The notes under the pieces: generated by a model | The model's database searches: none | Told to the model about the DNA's origin: nothing | Seen by the model: only the letters and a program-made list of their open reading frames with translations | Part shown: piece by piece, positions 1-8,911 of the stretch | How the letters are laid out: every line of letters begins with the position of its first letter | How positions within the stretch are numbered: position 1 is the stretch's first letter | Source of the DNA: Lachnospiraceae bacterium UBA7202 | GTDB taxonomy: Bacteria; Bacillota; Clostridia; Lachnospirales; Lachnospiraceae | Length of the DNA stretch: 53,396 bases | NCBI GenBank assembly: GCA_002490705.1 | Contig: DKUO01000026.1 | Coordinates: 1 to 53,396 of the forward strand | Reading direction: 5' to 3' | Position numbers and translations under genes: made by a program

Positions 1-99
1 CTGGTCAAGGCCGCCTACTTTCTGATCAATTTTCTCTACCTTCCCGTCAAGACACCCTACCTTCTCAAGAATCAAATCAAGTTTCGCACTATCTGTCAT
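1..99 (-). CDS. Partial small coiled-coil protein (N-terminal 33 residues)
   Basis: The window edge cuts this gene; only 33 N-terminal codons are visible, with no stop. The start is an ATG at 97-99 on the minus strand, preceded by a good ribosome binding site (GGAAGGCGG). The residues have a repeating pattern of Leu/Ile/Val with Asp, Lys and Gln (for example LEKVGCLDGKVEKIDQKVGG), typical of an amphipathic coiled coil. It has its own promoter and lies beyond the terminator of the flagellar operon, so it is probably a separate transcription unit. I do not recognise a family; function is unknown. Confidence 0.6.
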   Translation of the reverse strand, partial: MTDSAKLDLILEKVGCLDGKVEKIDQKVGGLDQ

Positions 100-139
100 A
101 TGATCACCGCCTTCCGTATGCCCGCCTGTCTGTAATGAC

Positions 140-168
140 AGTATAGCACGGTCATCACGAAAAGTCTA
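140..168 (-). promoter_or_regulatory. Probable vegetative promoter for the coiled-coil gene
   Basis: On the minus strand TAGACT (163-168) and TATACT (140-145) are separated by exactly 17 bases, and TGC precedes the -10 (extended -10). This lies about 40 bases upstream of the start codon at 99 and downstream of the flagellar terminator. Confidence 0.6.
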
Positions 169-210
169 CTTGTATTTCTGCAAAGATAAACGTTATTTCG
201 TTAATTCCAT

Positions 211-262
211 AAAAACAGGGCTATTGCACCAGCCAAAAGATCAAGCCAATACAACAGCCCTA
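211..262 (-). terminator. Intrinsic terminator of the flagellar operon, after flgE
   Basis: On the minus strand AGGGCTGTTG (252-261) pairs with CAATAGCCCT (217-226) with a single mismatch, followed by GTTTTTAT. It lies just after the flgE stop codon and would end the transcript coming from flgB. Confidence 0.75.
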
Positions 263-268
263 TTCATA

Positions 269-2377
269 TTATCTCTTCAGATTTACCAGTTCCTCAAGCA
301 ACGTGTCGGAAGTGGTGATGATACGGCTGTTCGCCTGGAAACCACGCTGTGTCGTAATCATCTCGGTAAACTCGCCCGCCAAATCCACGTTACTCATCTC
401 CAGAATACCGGATTCCATGGAGCCCTCACCGTCCGCCGTAACATCCTGTCCGATGCCGTCAAAATCACCGGAGTTCATGGTTGCAGAGTAGAGGTTGTTA
501 CCCGCCTTTGCCAGACCGGAAGCGTTGGCAAACTTGGCAACCGCGATCTGTCCCAAGAGCTTCGTCATGCCGTTATCGTAGGAAGCCCTGATCTTACCGT
601 CCTGTGCGATCTCCACACCGATCAGCTCGCCATATTTACGACCCGTACCGTTATTTGCCGAAGTGCCGTCGCCATTGTCCAGACCAGCGGTGGAAACTTT
701 ACCATTTTCAATATTCAACAAGGATGAAAAATCAATGGAAACGTCGCTGAAATGGCCCAAATCCACGGTCGCGCCCGTCATATCCGTCGCGGAAGCGCTG
801 AAATCCAATACAGCGGCCTTCTGTTCCTGTGCACCGATATAAGAAAAATTACCTGTCTTAGTGTCAAACACTAACATATTGCCGTTATAGGATTCATTTG
901 CCGTCACGCTGGCGTGGCCATCGGGCGTCACATAGTCAAGCGTATATTTCATATTGTCGGTATCGGTCAGACCGTAAACCTTTTCTAAGACCTCCTTATC
1001 GCCCGCACCGCCGTCCGCCGTATACTGCAAAGGCACCGCAAGTTTACCGGAATTTATGTTGTACTGCAGATCGTCCCTTGTGGGCGTAAACTGCGCCGTA
1101 AATGTGACTTCCACGCTGCCGTCGTCATTAACTTTGATTGGAGAAGGGTCCGTCGCTGCGGCAGGCGTGTTAATCGTTACGCCGCCGGTCAATTTTCCCA
1201 GCACCGTTGCCCACGCCGTCACCTCATCGGCAGTTCTTGGATCATTAGCCAAAGGCACCGTATCGCCTGCAGCATTCTTATAGTAATAACATCCCGCTTT
1301 ATCGTCGTAGGTAATGCCATAATCTCTCTGCAGCGTATCCTTCGTCAGCTCCGCCGAACCTTCCATTGTTACCGGCGTCGTGGTTGATGCCGGCATTTTA
1401 TCCGTAACGGCAGCGCCGTTAATCTGCGTTATCTTCAATGTTCCCGCCGATTCCGCAAGCGACATCATAGGATTAGAGTCAAAACCGCTGAGAACCTCGC
1501 CAAACGGATAATTCACCAAGAAAGAGGCCGGATTGGTGCCGTTAGCCGGCGTATAATCGATACCATCGGGAACCCCATACACCTTCGATACGGGCGGCAT
1601 TTGACCACCGGCACCAAAGGTAGCGATTTGGCTGATATCCGTCACATTATAATAATCCTTCAGAGATACGCCGTCCGAGTTTTTGATATCGTCAAGCTGC
1701 ACATAATAGTTTCCGTCCTTGCTCATAGCGTGGATGCTCATCAGCACCGAGTAAGCATAGCCCTCCGCGTCGAAAATCTTCAGGCTCATGACCTTACCTC
1801 CCGCGCTGTGCACGTTGGTGTCGTGCTTGTCAACGATGCCGGAAGCGTAACCGTTCGTCGTATATTCCGGCGGAGCCGTCAGATTATCCCTGTTCATGAC
1901 CTGTAAAGCGGAAACCACGTCGGAGCGGATATCGCCTGTCTCCGGATCATACTGCCAGCCCATCACGGTGTAGCCGGTGCTGGCCATAACCAGATTACCC
2001 GCGCCGTCGATGGTGAAAGAGCCGTCTCTGGTGAAGAAGTTCTGGGAGCCGCTGTTTACAATGAAGAACGACTCGCCCGTGATCATCACGTCCCAAGGGT
2101 TGTTGGTGGACTGGGGGGAACCCTGTCTCGTGATGGCCGTGTTGATGGCCGCCGTCTTGGAACCGAGACCGATCTGTCTGGCGTTGATACCGCCGCGCCC
2201 CGTAGTCGGGTTTGCGCCGGACGCCGCCTGCGTGGTCTGATATAACAGATCGCTGAACACCATGTTCTGCGACTTGTACGCCGTCGTGTTTACGTTTGCG
2301 ATGTTATTACCGATAACATCCATTCTGGTCTGGTGGGTTTTTAAACCCGACACGCCAGAAAACAATGATCTCATCAT
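269..2377 (-). CDS. flgE: Flagellar hook protein FlgE
   Basis: FlgE polymerises outside the cell into the flexible hook that joins rod to filament, after export by the flagellar type III system. The N-terminus has the rod/hook signature (GVSGLKTHQTRMDVIGNNIANVN up to about residue 35, quoted here only as a motif region), and the C-terminal about 40 residues carry the matching helix (EFTEMITTQRGFQANSRII). At 702 residues it is far longer than the roughly 400 of enteric FlgE; the extra sequence lies between about residues 200 and 560, in the surface-exposed D2-type region. AAGGAGG precedes the start; the first or second Met could be used. It is the last gene of the operon. Confidence 0.95.
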   Translation of the reverse strand: MMRSLFSGVSGLKTHQTRMDVIGNNIANVNTTAYKSQNMVFSDLLYQTTQAASGANPTTGRGGINARQIGLGSKTAAINTAITRQGSPQSTNNPWDVMITGESFFIVNSGSQNFFTRDGSFTIDGAGNLVMASTGYTVMGWQYDPETGDIRSDVVSALQVMNRDNLTAPPEYTTNGYASGIVDKHDTNVHSAGGKVMSLKIFDAEGYAYSVLMSIHAMSKDGNYYVQLDDIKNSDGVSLKDYYNVTDISQIATFGAGGQMPPVSKVYGVPDGIDYTPANGTNPASFLVNYPFGEVLSGFDSNPMMSLAESAGTLKITQINGAAVTDKMPASTTTPVTMEGSAELTKDTLQRDYGITYDDKAGCYYYKNAAGDTVPLANDPRTADEVTAWATVLGKLTGGVTINTPAAATDPSPIKVNDDGSVEVTFTAQFTPTRDDLQYNINSGKLAVPLQYTADGGAGDKEVLEKVYGLTDTDNMKYTLDYVTPDGHASVTANESYNGNMLVFDTKTGNFSYIGAQEQKAAVLDFSASATDMTGATVDLGHFSDVSIDFSSLLNIENGKVSTAGLDNGDGTSANNGTGRKYGELIGVEIAQDGKIRASYDNGMTKLLGQIAVAKFANASGLAKAGNNLYSATMNSGDFDGIGQDVTADGEGSMESGILEMSNVDLAGEFTEMITTQRGFQANSRIITTSDTLLEELVNLKR

Positions 2378-2461
2378 AGTGAAATGACCTCCTTAACTCT
2401 TGTGCGGAACCGTCTGTCCTCTCTGTCAGTCGAGGACCGTAAGCCTCCTGTAAGGTCCGGC

Positions 2462-2866
2462 TTAAATAATGACCGCTCCGTCTATGTTTGTGAATACATT
2501 TTCATCGGCCTCCGTCTGATCCATCGCCGTGATGACCGTCTGATTCGGCACGCTTACGATGAACGCGAGGGAATCTACCATGACCAATGATTCTTTTATC
2601 CCCTTCGCCGAAGCTTTGGCTGCCCCCAAGTTCAGGCGTTCCACCTGATCCTCGGTCAGTTCAATATTCCTGTCTGTCAACCGGTTTGCCGCATGTTTGG
2701 AAAATCTGACTTCCCCGGACTGCTGCATCCCGTCCGTCTTTGTCGACAGAATATCCCGGAAGCTTACGCTTCCCTGCGCAGGCGCTCCGTCCTTGGATCT
2801 GCCTGTCTTTAAATATTGATCCTGCAGCTGTTCTATCGAAGGGAAAGAACTGCCTTGAATCTTCAT
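2462..2866 (-). CDS. Flagellar operon protein (TIGR02530-like)
   Basis: A 134-residue protein found in Gram-positive flagellar operons between flgD and flgE, which is exactly its place here. The middle part (FSKHAANRLTDRNIELTEDQ) and the C-terminal half ending in a predicted beta-rich segment are typical of the family called flagellar operon protein. Its biochemical role is not established; position suggests a hook-assembly or regulatory role. GGGAGGAG precedes the ATG. Confidence 0.85.
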   Translation of the reverse strand: MKIQGSSFPSIEQLQDQYLKTGRSKDGAPAQGSVSFRDILSTKTDGMQQSGEVRFSKHAANRLTDRNIELTEDQVERLNLGAAKASAKGIKESLVMVDSLAFIVSVPNQTVITAMDQTEADENVFTNIDGAVII

Positions 2867-2905
2867 AATCTCTCCTCCCTGAGATAGCCGCTTTTTTGAT
2901 GGCGA

Positions 2906-3628
2906 TTATTTGTCGTCCGAGCCGCCCTTGTCTGTGTCTTTGTCTGTGTCCTCGGTCTTGTTCTGGTCCTTGTTGGCCTCGGCAGCCGCCACCAGAGTCT
3001 CCATCTTCTTCACATACTTCTTCAAGGTATCCACTTCTTCATCCTTTAAGAAATTCTTCTGGTAGTCGTTCATGCCCTTGTACATCTCATCCAGCTTCTC
3101 TACGTTCTCCCTGTCCGCAATCGTCAGCTTCTCGATCTCAGGCAGCTTGTTGTAGATATTCAGCCAATCCGCCGCCAGCTTGTAAGCCTCCAGATAAACG
3201 GGATCCGCCACCGTGTCCAGATCGTCCATGGAATACAGCTCGCCGTTTACGGAGAGGTACGCCTTGTTCTTCTCGTAAACCACATAGTCTACATTGCCCT
3301 GTACGTTGGTGGTTCTGCCCTCGCTGTCCGTCACCTTCAAAAGCACCGTCTGCCCCACTAAGGAGGAAGCCCTGAACAGATCCATAGAAGCGCTCATGTT
3401 CTGCATCTGCTCCAGCTCTGAGAAGGTTGCAAACTGGGAAATATACTCCGTGTTTGAGGTAGGCTCCAGAGGATCCTGATACTTCATCTGCGCCACCAGA
3501 AGCTGTAAGAAAGCATCTTTATCCAAGCTGTCATTTCCCGTCCTTTTCTTCTTGTTGGCCTCCGCAAGAGACGCCGCAGAATTGGACTCCACAAATTTGC
3601 CGTCTTTTACTTCCTGTACTACTCCCAT
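2906..3628 (-). CDS. flgD: Flagellar hook-capping protein FlgD with unusual C-terminal helical module
   Basis: FlgD caps the growing hook and guides FlgE subunits into place. The N-terminal part carries the family signature (DAFLQLLVAQMKYQDPLEP, about residues 38-56) followed by a short beta-rich part to about residue 145. Residues about 147-216 (key motif LPEIEKLTIADRENVEKL, then a Tyr and a YQKNF motif) look like the three-helix spacer repeats of clostridial surface proteins rather than the usual FlgD C-terminus. The last 25 residues are a Lys/Asp-rich tail. AGAAAGGAG precedes the ATG. Confidence 0.92.
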   Translation of the reverse strand: MGVVQEVKDGKFVESNSAASLAEANKKKRTGNDSLDKDAFLQLLVAQMKYQDPLEPTSNTEYISQFATFSELEQMQNMSASMDLFRASSLVGQTVLLKVTDSEGRTTNVQGNVDYVVYEKNKAYLSVNGELYSMDDLDTVADPVYLEAYKLAADWLNIYNKLPEIEKLTIADRENVEKLDEMYKGMNDYQKNFLKDEEVDTLKKYVKKMETLVAAAEANKDQNKTEDTDKDTDKGGSDDK

Positions 3629-3653
3629 ACTTTCACTCCTTTCTGCTAATCTG

Positions 3654-5165
3654 TTATGCCGTATAGTCTACCGTGCTGCCGTTTGCCTGCATCATTTCCA
3701 CCGCAATCCGCTCCGAATCGTCGAGTTCGTCCAGATCTTCCTCCTCGATTTCGTCGAGATTTAAGTTGATCCTTCTGGCATTCTTCTTCGTGCCCCCGTT
3801 CTCCTGATCGGCCGCATCCTGCTGGTCTCCATACTGTTCGCCGAAAGCGTAGTTCGCGACTGTAACTTCCACAGCCTCCACCTTGATGCCCTGCTCCTCA
3901 AACTGTTCCTTGAGCTGAATCATCTGGGTTTCCAGAACTGCCTTTACCGTCTCGTTCTGCGCGGCAAACTGCGCTGTGATAACCCCGTCTTTCGCCGCCA
4001 GCTGTACATGCACTGTACCGAGACTTGCAGGATGCAGCTGCATCTCCAGCTCCTGTGTCTCCGGCTTGATATTGATCTTCATGTACTCGACGATCTGATC
4101 CATGATCTGATTCGTCTCCGGCTGTGTGTATACCGGCCGCTCCACCGGCGCTTCCACCTCCTCGGTGTGTCCTGTCAGGTTCTGTAAGAAGGCATTTCCT
4201 GCGTTCTGTCCCGCATTCCCCTCCTCCTTATGTCCTGTGTCGGCTTCCTGCCCCTTCTTTGCAAGAGGCGCTGCCTCAGGTTTTGCCGTGTCTGTCACCT
4301 GCTCGCTCACATGTTTCTGGCCGCTTGCATCATCGACAGTCACCTTGATCTGCACTGTGCCGCCGTCTTTCTCCACGGACACCGCATAATCCTTCATGCC
4401 CTCCACGCTCACCTCCGGCTTTTCACCTACAGGCGCCACCTCGGGCTCCTGTGTTTCCACAGGCTGTTTTTCCTCCGCGCTGATCTCACTAAGCAGCGCT
4501 TTCAGCTCATCTGCATCCAGTCCCAGCTTCTCCTGAAGCGTCCCCAGCGTGTCGTTCACCGTACCGAAAAGTTCCTGCAAGTTACTGTACAGTTCCCCGT
4601 CCGTTACCAGCGATAACTCGTCTGTGCTGTCCGTCAAATTAAGTAACAGCTGTTTCAGATTCGTGGGATCGAAGAGATCTACTGCCGTAAGCCCGAGAAT
4701 TTCCATGGCCTCTTCCACTTTTTCAAGGGGAATATCCAACACCTCGGAAATTTCACCGACCAGCTCCTTCGCCGCTTCTTCCACATCCTCGCGGACTTCG
4801 GCGTCCTGTGCGTTTCCATCCTGTACTGCGGACGTCTCACCGTTTTCCTCCTGGGATACGGCGCTGTTTCCGTCTTCTGCGGACGTGCCTGCGGCTTCCT
4901 TGGTCTCGGTTGTCTGCGCTGTGTTTTCCTGCTTCACCGCATCCTTCGGCTGCACCGTCTCCTGTGCCTTCTGGACTGCCGCCTGTTTCGGCAGACTGGT
5001 CTGCACGCTGGGTGTCTGTGGCTTCTGAACCGCGGTAATCTTTACGCTCATCTGATCCATGAGCTTGTCAAAGCGCTCCTGCACGATCTCTTCCGGTTTC
5101 ACAGATGTCTGGCCGCCCTGCACTGTTCCCAAGGAACCCAGAGCGTTCACATTGTTTACCGTCAT
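3654..5165 (-). CDS. fliK: Flagellar hook-length control protein FliK
   Basis: FliK measures hook length and switches the export apparatus from hook to filament substrates. The protein has a long Glu/Gln/Ala-rich, low-complexity N-terminal part, as FliK usually has, and a conserved C-terminal Flg_hook domain (LEMQLHPASLGTVHVQLAA and the following roughly 60 residues). I chose the ATG at 5163-5165 because GAAAGGAGG lies just upstream; a longer reading frame to 5234 has no such site. Gene order between motE-like and flgD supports the call. Confidence 0.9.
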   Translation of the reverse strand: MTVNNVNALGSLGTVQGGQTSVKPEEIVQERFDKLMDQMSVKITAVQKPQTPSVQTSLPKQAAVQKAQETVQPKDAVKQENTAQTTETKEAAGTSAEDGNSAVSQEENGETSAVQDGNAQDAEVREDVEEAAKELVGEISEVLDIPLEKVEEAMEILGLTAVDLFDPTNLKQLLLNLTDSTDELSLVTDGELYSNLQELFGTVNDTLGTLQEKLGLDADELKALLSEISAEEKQPVETQEPEVAPVGEKPEVSVEGMKDYAVSVEKDGGTVQIKVTVDDASGQKHVSEQVTDTAKPEAAPLAKKGQEADTGHKEEGNAGQNAGNAFLQNLTGHTEEVEAPVERPVYTQPETNQIMDQIVEYMKINIKPETQELEMQLHPASLGTVHVQLAAKDGVITAQFAAQNETVKAVLETQMIQLKEQFEEQGIKVEAVEVTVANYAFGEQYGDQQDAADQENGGTKKNARRINLNLDEIEEEDLDELDDSERIAVEMMQANGSTVDYTA

Positions 5166-5306
5166 TCCTGTTTCTTTCCTCCTTTCTGCAATTTTCAAGG
5201 TTCGTAACTGTATATATAACACATGGTTTTCCACATGATATATATCATAAATTATATCGGCGGCTTCCCGCCGTCAGTAAAGCGGTTTTTCCGAAAAATG
5301 TAAAGT

Positions 5307-6191
5307 TTACGAATCGGGATCCATAATCCGGGTCAGCCTGGCTGCCGTCTCGGCGTCCATGGCTCCCAGAATGTTACCGCGGTCCTCCGCGCTCATCTGA
5401 TTCAAAATCTTGGCAGCCAGATCCAGATCATCCGTCATAGCCTCAAAAATAGCAGCCGCTGCCTTGGGCTTCATCTCCGCATAAGCCTGCGCGTAATCCT
5501 GAATCTCCTGATCCACTTCCTGCTGCTGTATCACCTGTTTATACAGATATTCCGCCGTGGTCGGGTCCATAGTCTGATAATACTTCACATACTCGTCCGC
5601 CCCGGGCCCATTCTCGGCATAAACCACTTCCTCGTAAAACTCTGTCTTAATGCGCTCAAACTCCACCTGCGCATCCTCAAAGGTCTGTAGTCTCTCGATC
5701 TCCGCCCGCAGCTCCTCCAGCTGCTCGGAATCCACGGAACTGGCCGCCTGCGCGTCCTCCAGCTGTAGCTCCAGCTCCTTGATATAGTCCACCGCCTCGC
5801 GAAGGCTGGTGTAACCGCCGTAAGAATCCTCCTCTTCCGTGGTGATCGTGGAATCCGCCGGCAAAATCTTGTTGACCACCGGCACGTCTTTGAGAATCGG
5901 CGTAAGCACGCCCGATCCGAAGCCGCCCACATCCAGTTTGATCAGCAAACATAGGATCGCAATCCAGATAACTACAATAACAACCGTTACTAAAAAGACG
6001 GAGACACCGCCCGCATCATCCACGCCAAGTCTTTCCTCTTCCTCGTCAATCTCCTTGGCACGCTGCTTGGCTTCCTTTTTCTGCGCCTTTTTGTCGGCCT
6101 TTATCTTATTGCGCTCTTCCTTCAGCCTCTTTTTTTCAGCTTTCTCATCAATCGGGGACTGCATGTCCATATTCGTCGCTTCCGTCGCCAT
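5307..6191 (-). CDS. MotE-like flagellar operon membrane protein with MgtE-N-like C-terminus
   Basis: Layout: a charged cytoplasmic N-terminus (about 60 residues, very Lys/Glu-rich), one membrane helix (VSVFLVTVVIVVIWIAILCL), a coiled-coil stretch, and a C-terminal all-helical region with repeats of the type found in the MgtE N-domain (MKPKAAAAIFEAM, ILNQMSAEDRGNILGAM). This layout matches the MotE/FliJ-neighbour proteins of flagellar operons, which act in stator or export-chaperone function. I chose the ATG at 6189-6191 (GGAAAGG upstream); it overlaps the end of fliJ by 44 bases, implying translational coupling. Confidence 0.75.
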   Translation of the reverse strand: MATEATNMDMQSPIDEKAEKKRLKEERNKIKADKKAQKKEAKQRAKEIDEEEERLGVDDAGGVSVFLVTVVIVVIWIAILCLLIKLDVGGFGSGVLTPILKDVPVVNKILPADSTITTEEEDSYGGYTSLREAVDYIKELELQLEDAQAASSVDSEQLEELRAEIERLQTFEDAQVEFERIKTEFYEEVVYAENGPGADEYVKYYQTMDPTTAEYLYKQVIQQQEVDQEIQDYAQAYAEMKPKAAAAIFEAMTDDLDLAAKILNQMSAEDRGNILGAMDAETAARLTRIMDPDS

Positions 6192-6645
6192 TTCCGTTTT
6201 CCTTTCCACGCTGCCCATAGGTGTAGCTTGTCAGTTCGTCCACCACCTTGGCCTCGGCCCTCTTCTCCTCTTCCAAAAACTCGAGAAGCGCCTTCTCCTT
6301 GAGCTTTTCGTGCATCTTGCGCTCCTGCATGATCTCCGTCAGCTTCTGTCTCGCAAGCTCTACAACTTCCTCAGCTTTCACAACCTCGATCCGCTGCGCC
6401 ACGATCAGGTCATCCATAATGAGCACAGCGTTACGGTTATCCCGCAGATCGTTCACACTGATCGCATTTTCACGCAGCCGCCTGCCCTCCTCCAGATAAT
6501 TGGTTTTGCGCTCGATCAGCCTCCGCAGTTTCTCCTGCTCCTCATTCAGCGCCATCTGGGCTTTTCCAAGCTCCATCTTTGCCTGCGTCTCGAGCTGATA
6601 TTTGATATCCAGGATACTCTGCATCCTATATCTGAATTTTGCCAT
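6148..6645 (-). CDS. fliJ: Flagellar export protein FliJ
   Basis: FliJ is a coiled-coil component of the flagellar export ATPase complex; in known systems it inserts into the FliI ring and couples it to the export gate. The protein is 165 residues, almost entirely alpha-helical with heptads, and starts with the typical FRYRMQSILDIKYQLE pattern. It follows fliI by only 13 bases. The C-terminus (after about residue 145) is Gly/Asp-rich and its codons overlap the start of the next gene. Confidence 0.85.
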   Translation of the reverse strand: MAKFRYRMQSILDIKYQLETQAKMELGKAQMALNEEQEKLRRLIERKTNYLEEGRRLRENAISVNDLRDNRNAVLIMDDLIVAQRIEVVKAEEVVELARQKLTEIMQERKMHEKLKEKALLEFLEEEKRAEAKVVDELTSYTYGQRGKENGNGDGSDEYGHAVPD

Positions 6646-6658
6646 GGCCGGTCACCCC

Positions 6659-7996
6659 TTACCCAGCATCCGCTTCTGTTTCTTCCGCTTCCGCAAAGAG
6701 CTCCCGCAGCATATCCACAGCTTCCTCATAATCGTATTTTGAATCCACATCCTGCATCAGGAATTCATTCACCGCCTCGATCTTTTCAATGGCGTAGTCA
6801 ATATTCTTGTTGCTTCCGCTCTTATAAGCGCCGATATTGATCAGGTCTTCCGCCTCATTGTAGGTGGCAAGCACATTTTTGAGCTTGCCGGCAAGGGTCT
6901 TATGCTCCTTATTCACAATCTGGCTCATACACCTCGAAATACTCTGTAACACGTCAATCGCCGGATAATGATTCTGATGCGCCAGTCTTCTGTTCAACAT
7001 GATATGGCCGTCCAGAATACTTCTGGCCGTATCGGTAATCGGCTCGTTCATGTCGTCGCCGTCCACCAGAACGGTATACAATCCGGTGATAGATCCCACC
7101 GCCGCACAGCCTGCCCGCTCCAAAAGTCTTGGCATTTCCGAGTAAACGCTGGGCGGATAGCCCCTTGATACCGGCGGTTCCCCGCTGGCAAGGCCGATTT
7201 CCCTCTGCGCCATCGAAAAACGGGTCAGGGAGTCCATCATCAAAAGAACGTCCTTGCCCTGATCCCTGAAATATTCTGCTATCGCACAGGCGGTCTTAGC
7301 CGCCTTGTTTCTCTCGAGGGCCGATTTATCCGAAGTGGCTACCACCACAACAGAACGGCGCATCCCCTCCTCGCCCAGATCCCGCTCCACGAACTCGCGC
7401 ACCTCTCTGCCGCGCTCCCCGATCAGGGCGATCACATTGATGTCCGCCTTTGTATTGCGTGCAAACATACCCATCAGTGTGGATTTCCCCACACCGGAAC
7501 CTGCGAAAATACCGATACGCTGACCTTTGCCCACCGTCATCAGCCCGTCGATCGCCTTCACGCCCAGAGGAAGCACCTCCGAAATAATCTTTCTGCTCAT
7601 AGCGTCCGGCGGCTGCGCCTCCACGCTGTAGGGCACACCCGGCATATATTCGCCGTCAATCCTGCCAAGCCCGTCAAGAACCTTTCCCAACAGATCTTCA
7701 CTCACGTTCACCGTCAGCGGATTCCCCGTGTTCTCCACGATGCACCCCAAGCCAATGCCATCCGTCTTGTCACAGGGCATCAACAGGGTTTTCCGCTCTT
7801 TAAATCCCACCACCTCAGCCGTAATCGGCGGATATTCGTCATCCACAGGATAAATAATACACAAATCCCCAAGCTTCGCCTCGGGCCCGGCGGACTCGAT
7901 GGTAAGGCCCACCACATTCTCTACCCTGCCTTTTTTCCGAAAGAAGGTATCGTCCTTTATGCTGCTGTATTTATAATAATTAATCGCTGTATTCAT
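6659..7996 (-). CDS. fliI: Flagellum-specific ATPase FliI
   Basis: FliI is the ATPase that unfolds and delivers substrates to the flagellar export gate. Visible motifs are Walker A (GIFAGSGVGKSTLMG), Walker B (DVLLMMDSLTRFSMAQREIG) and the SRGYPPSVYSEMPRLLERAG motif typical of type III secretion ATPases. The length, 445 residues, is normal. It lies between fliH (its regulator) and fliJ. The ribosome binding site before the ATG at 7996 is weak (AGAAAGAAG). Confidence 0.96.
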   Translation of the reverse strand: MNTAINYYKYSSIKDDTFFRKKGRVENVVGLTIESAGPEAKLGDLCIIYPVDDEYPPITAEVVGFKERKTLLMPCDKTDGIGLGCIVENTGNPLTVNVSEDLLGKVLDGLGRIDGEYMPGVPYSVEAQPPDAMSRKIISEVLPLGVKAIDGLMTVGKGQRIGIFAGSGVGKSTLMGMFARNTKADINVIALIGERGREVREFVERDLGEEGMRRSVVVVATSDKSALERNKAAKTACAIAEYFRDQGKDVLLMMDSLTRFSMAQREIGLASGEPPVSRGYPPSVYSEMPRLLERAGCAAVGSITGLYTVLVDGDDMNEPITDTARSILDGHIMLNRRLAHQNHYPAIDVLQSISRCMSQIVNKEHKTLAGKLKNVLATYNEAEDLINIGAYKSGSNKNIDYAIEKIEAVNEFLMQDVDSKYDYEEAVDMLRELFAEAEETEADAG

Positions 7997-8020
7997 TCGA
8001 CGCTTCTTTCTGCCACACGG

Positions 8021-8911
8021 TTAAACCTTTTCATAGGATAACAACCGTAATTTTTTGGTCAGTTCCTCCAACTGCGTGCCTAAGCCGCAGTCAAAAATGC
8101 CGCCATCCGTCTCAATCAGACAGTCTCCCTTGGCGAGCGCAATATCCTCGATAATCTCTATCAATCCCCTGCCTGCCGCAGCCCCCTCCATGAGAGTCTG
8201 CTTCTGCATGTTGACATAGGGGTAATCCTCCGTCGATACATGCACGATAAAGGTTTTACTGCTCTCCACCTTGCGCAGGGTAGCGTCTATCAAATGTACC
8301 AAAATATCCCGGTTGTCAGAGAGATCCACACCGAAAATATGGCTGTACACATCGGTAATCGTCTCGATGAATCTGGGCTCCAGATCCTCCAGCAAGGCGT
8401 CAAACTCTGCCTCCAGCTGTCTTCTTCTGTCCGCCAGCTCCTGTTTCAGGCCATCCGCCTCAGCCATGCCTCTGGCATACCCTTCATCATAGCCCTGCTT
8501 CATGCCCTCTTCGGCAGCGCTTGTCTTCTGCACCTCAGCGTCATGGCGGGCCTGCGTCTCGATCTCCAGCGCCTGCGCTCTCGCCTCCGCCACAATGCGC
8601 TCTGCTTCCGCTTCCGCCGCCTCAAGACTGGCCTCCGCTTCCCCGGCTTTAATCACATTACCCGTGCCGTCGTCGAACAGGGCGTCCAGCTCCTCGCCGG
8701 CAATACCGCTCACAAATTCCGCCGCTTCGCCTTCTCCCTCTTCCTCATCAAAGGAGGGCGCCGCCGCCGCATTCGCCCGGCGGATATTTTCCCACTCCTC
8801 AATGCGCTCCGCAACGAGGTCGTTGCTGTCTATCACACACTTCTCTTCGCCGTCTAATCTGACCCAGCCGGCTTTATATAGGGTTCTTGGCTTCAACTTA
8901 TTATTAAACAA
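8021..8911 (-). CDS. fliH: Flagellar assembly protein FliH
   Basis: FliH binds and restrains FliI and tethers it to the C-ring. The protein has the family pattern: a short N-terminal part (CVIDSNDLVAERIEEW), a long Ala/Glu-rich coiled coil in the middle (about residues 95-180) and a conserved C-terminal domain. No ATG start is well placed. I chose a TTG at 8909-8911 because GGAGGTGA, inside the end of fliG, is about 11 bases upstream; another TTG at 8944 would extend it by 11 residues. It overlaps fliG by 8 bases. Confidence 0.88.
   Translation of the reverse strand: MFNNKLKPRTLYKAGWVRLDGEEKCVIDSNDLVAERIEEWENIRRANAAAAPSFDEEEGEGEAAEFVSGIAGEELDALFDDGTGNVIKAGEAEASLEAAEAEAERIVAEARAQALEIETQARHDAEVQKTSAAEEGMKQGYDEGYARGMAEADGLKQELADRRRQLEAEFDALLEDLEPRFIETITDVYSHIFGVDLSDNRDILVHLIDATLRKVESSKTFIVHVSTEDYPYVNMQKQTLMEGAAAGRGLIEIIEDIALAKGDCLIETDGGIFDCGLGTQLEELTKKLRLLSYEKV

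Noticed and set aside
5839..6840. Long plus-strand open reading frame of 333 codons
   Set aside because: It lies opposite fliJ, the motE-like gene and part of fliI, whose protein families are clear. It has no family-like motifs and shows the skewed composition of an antisense shadow.
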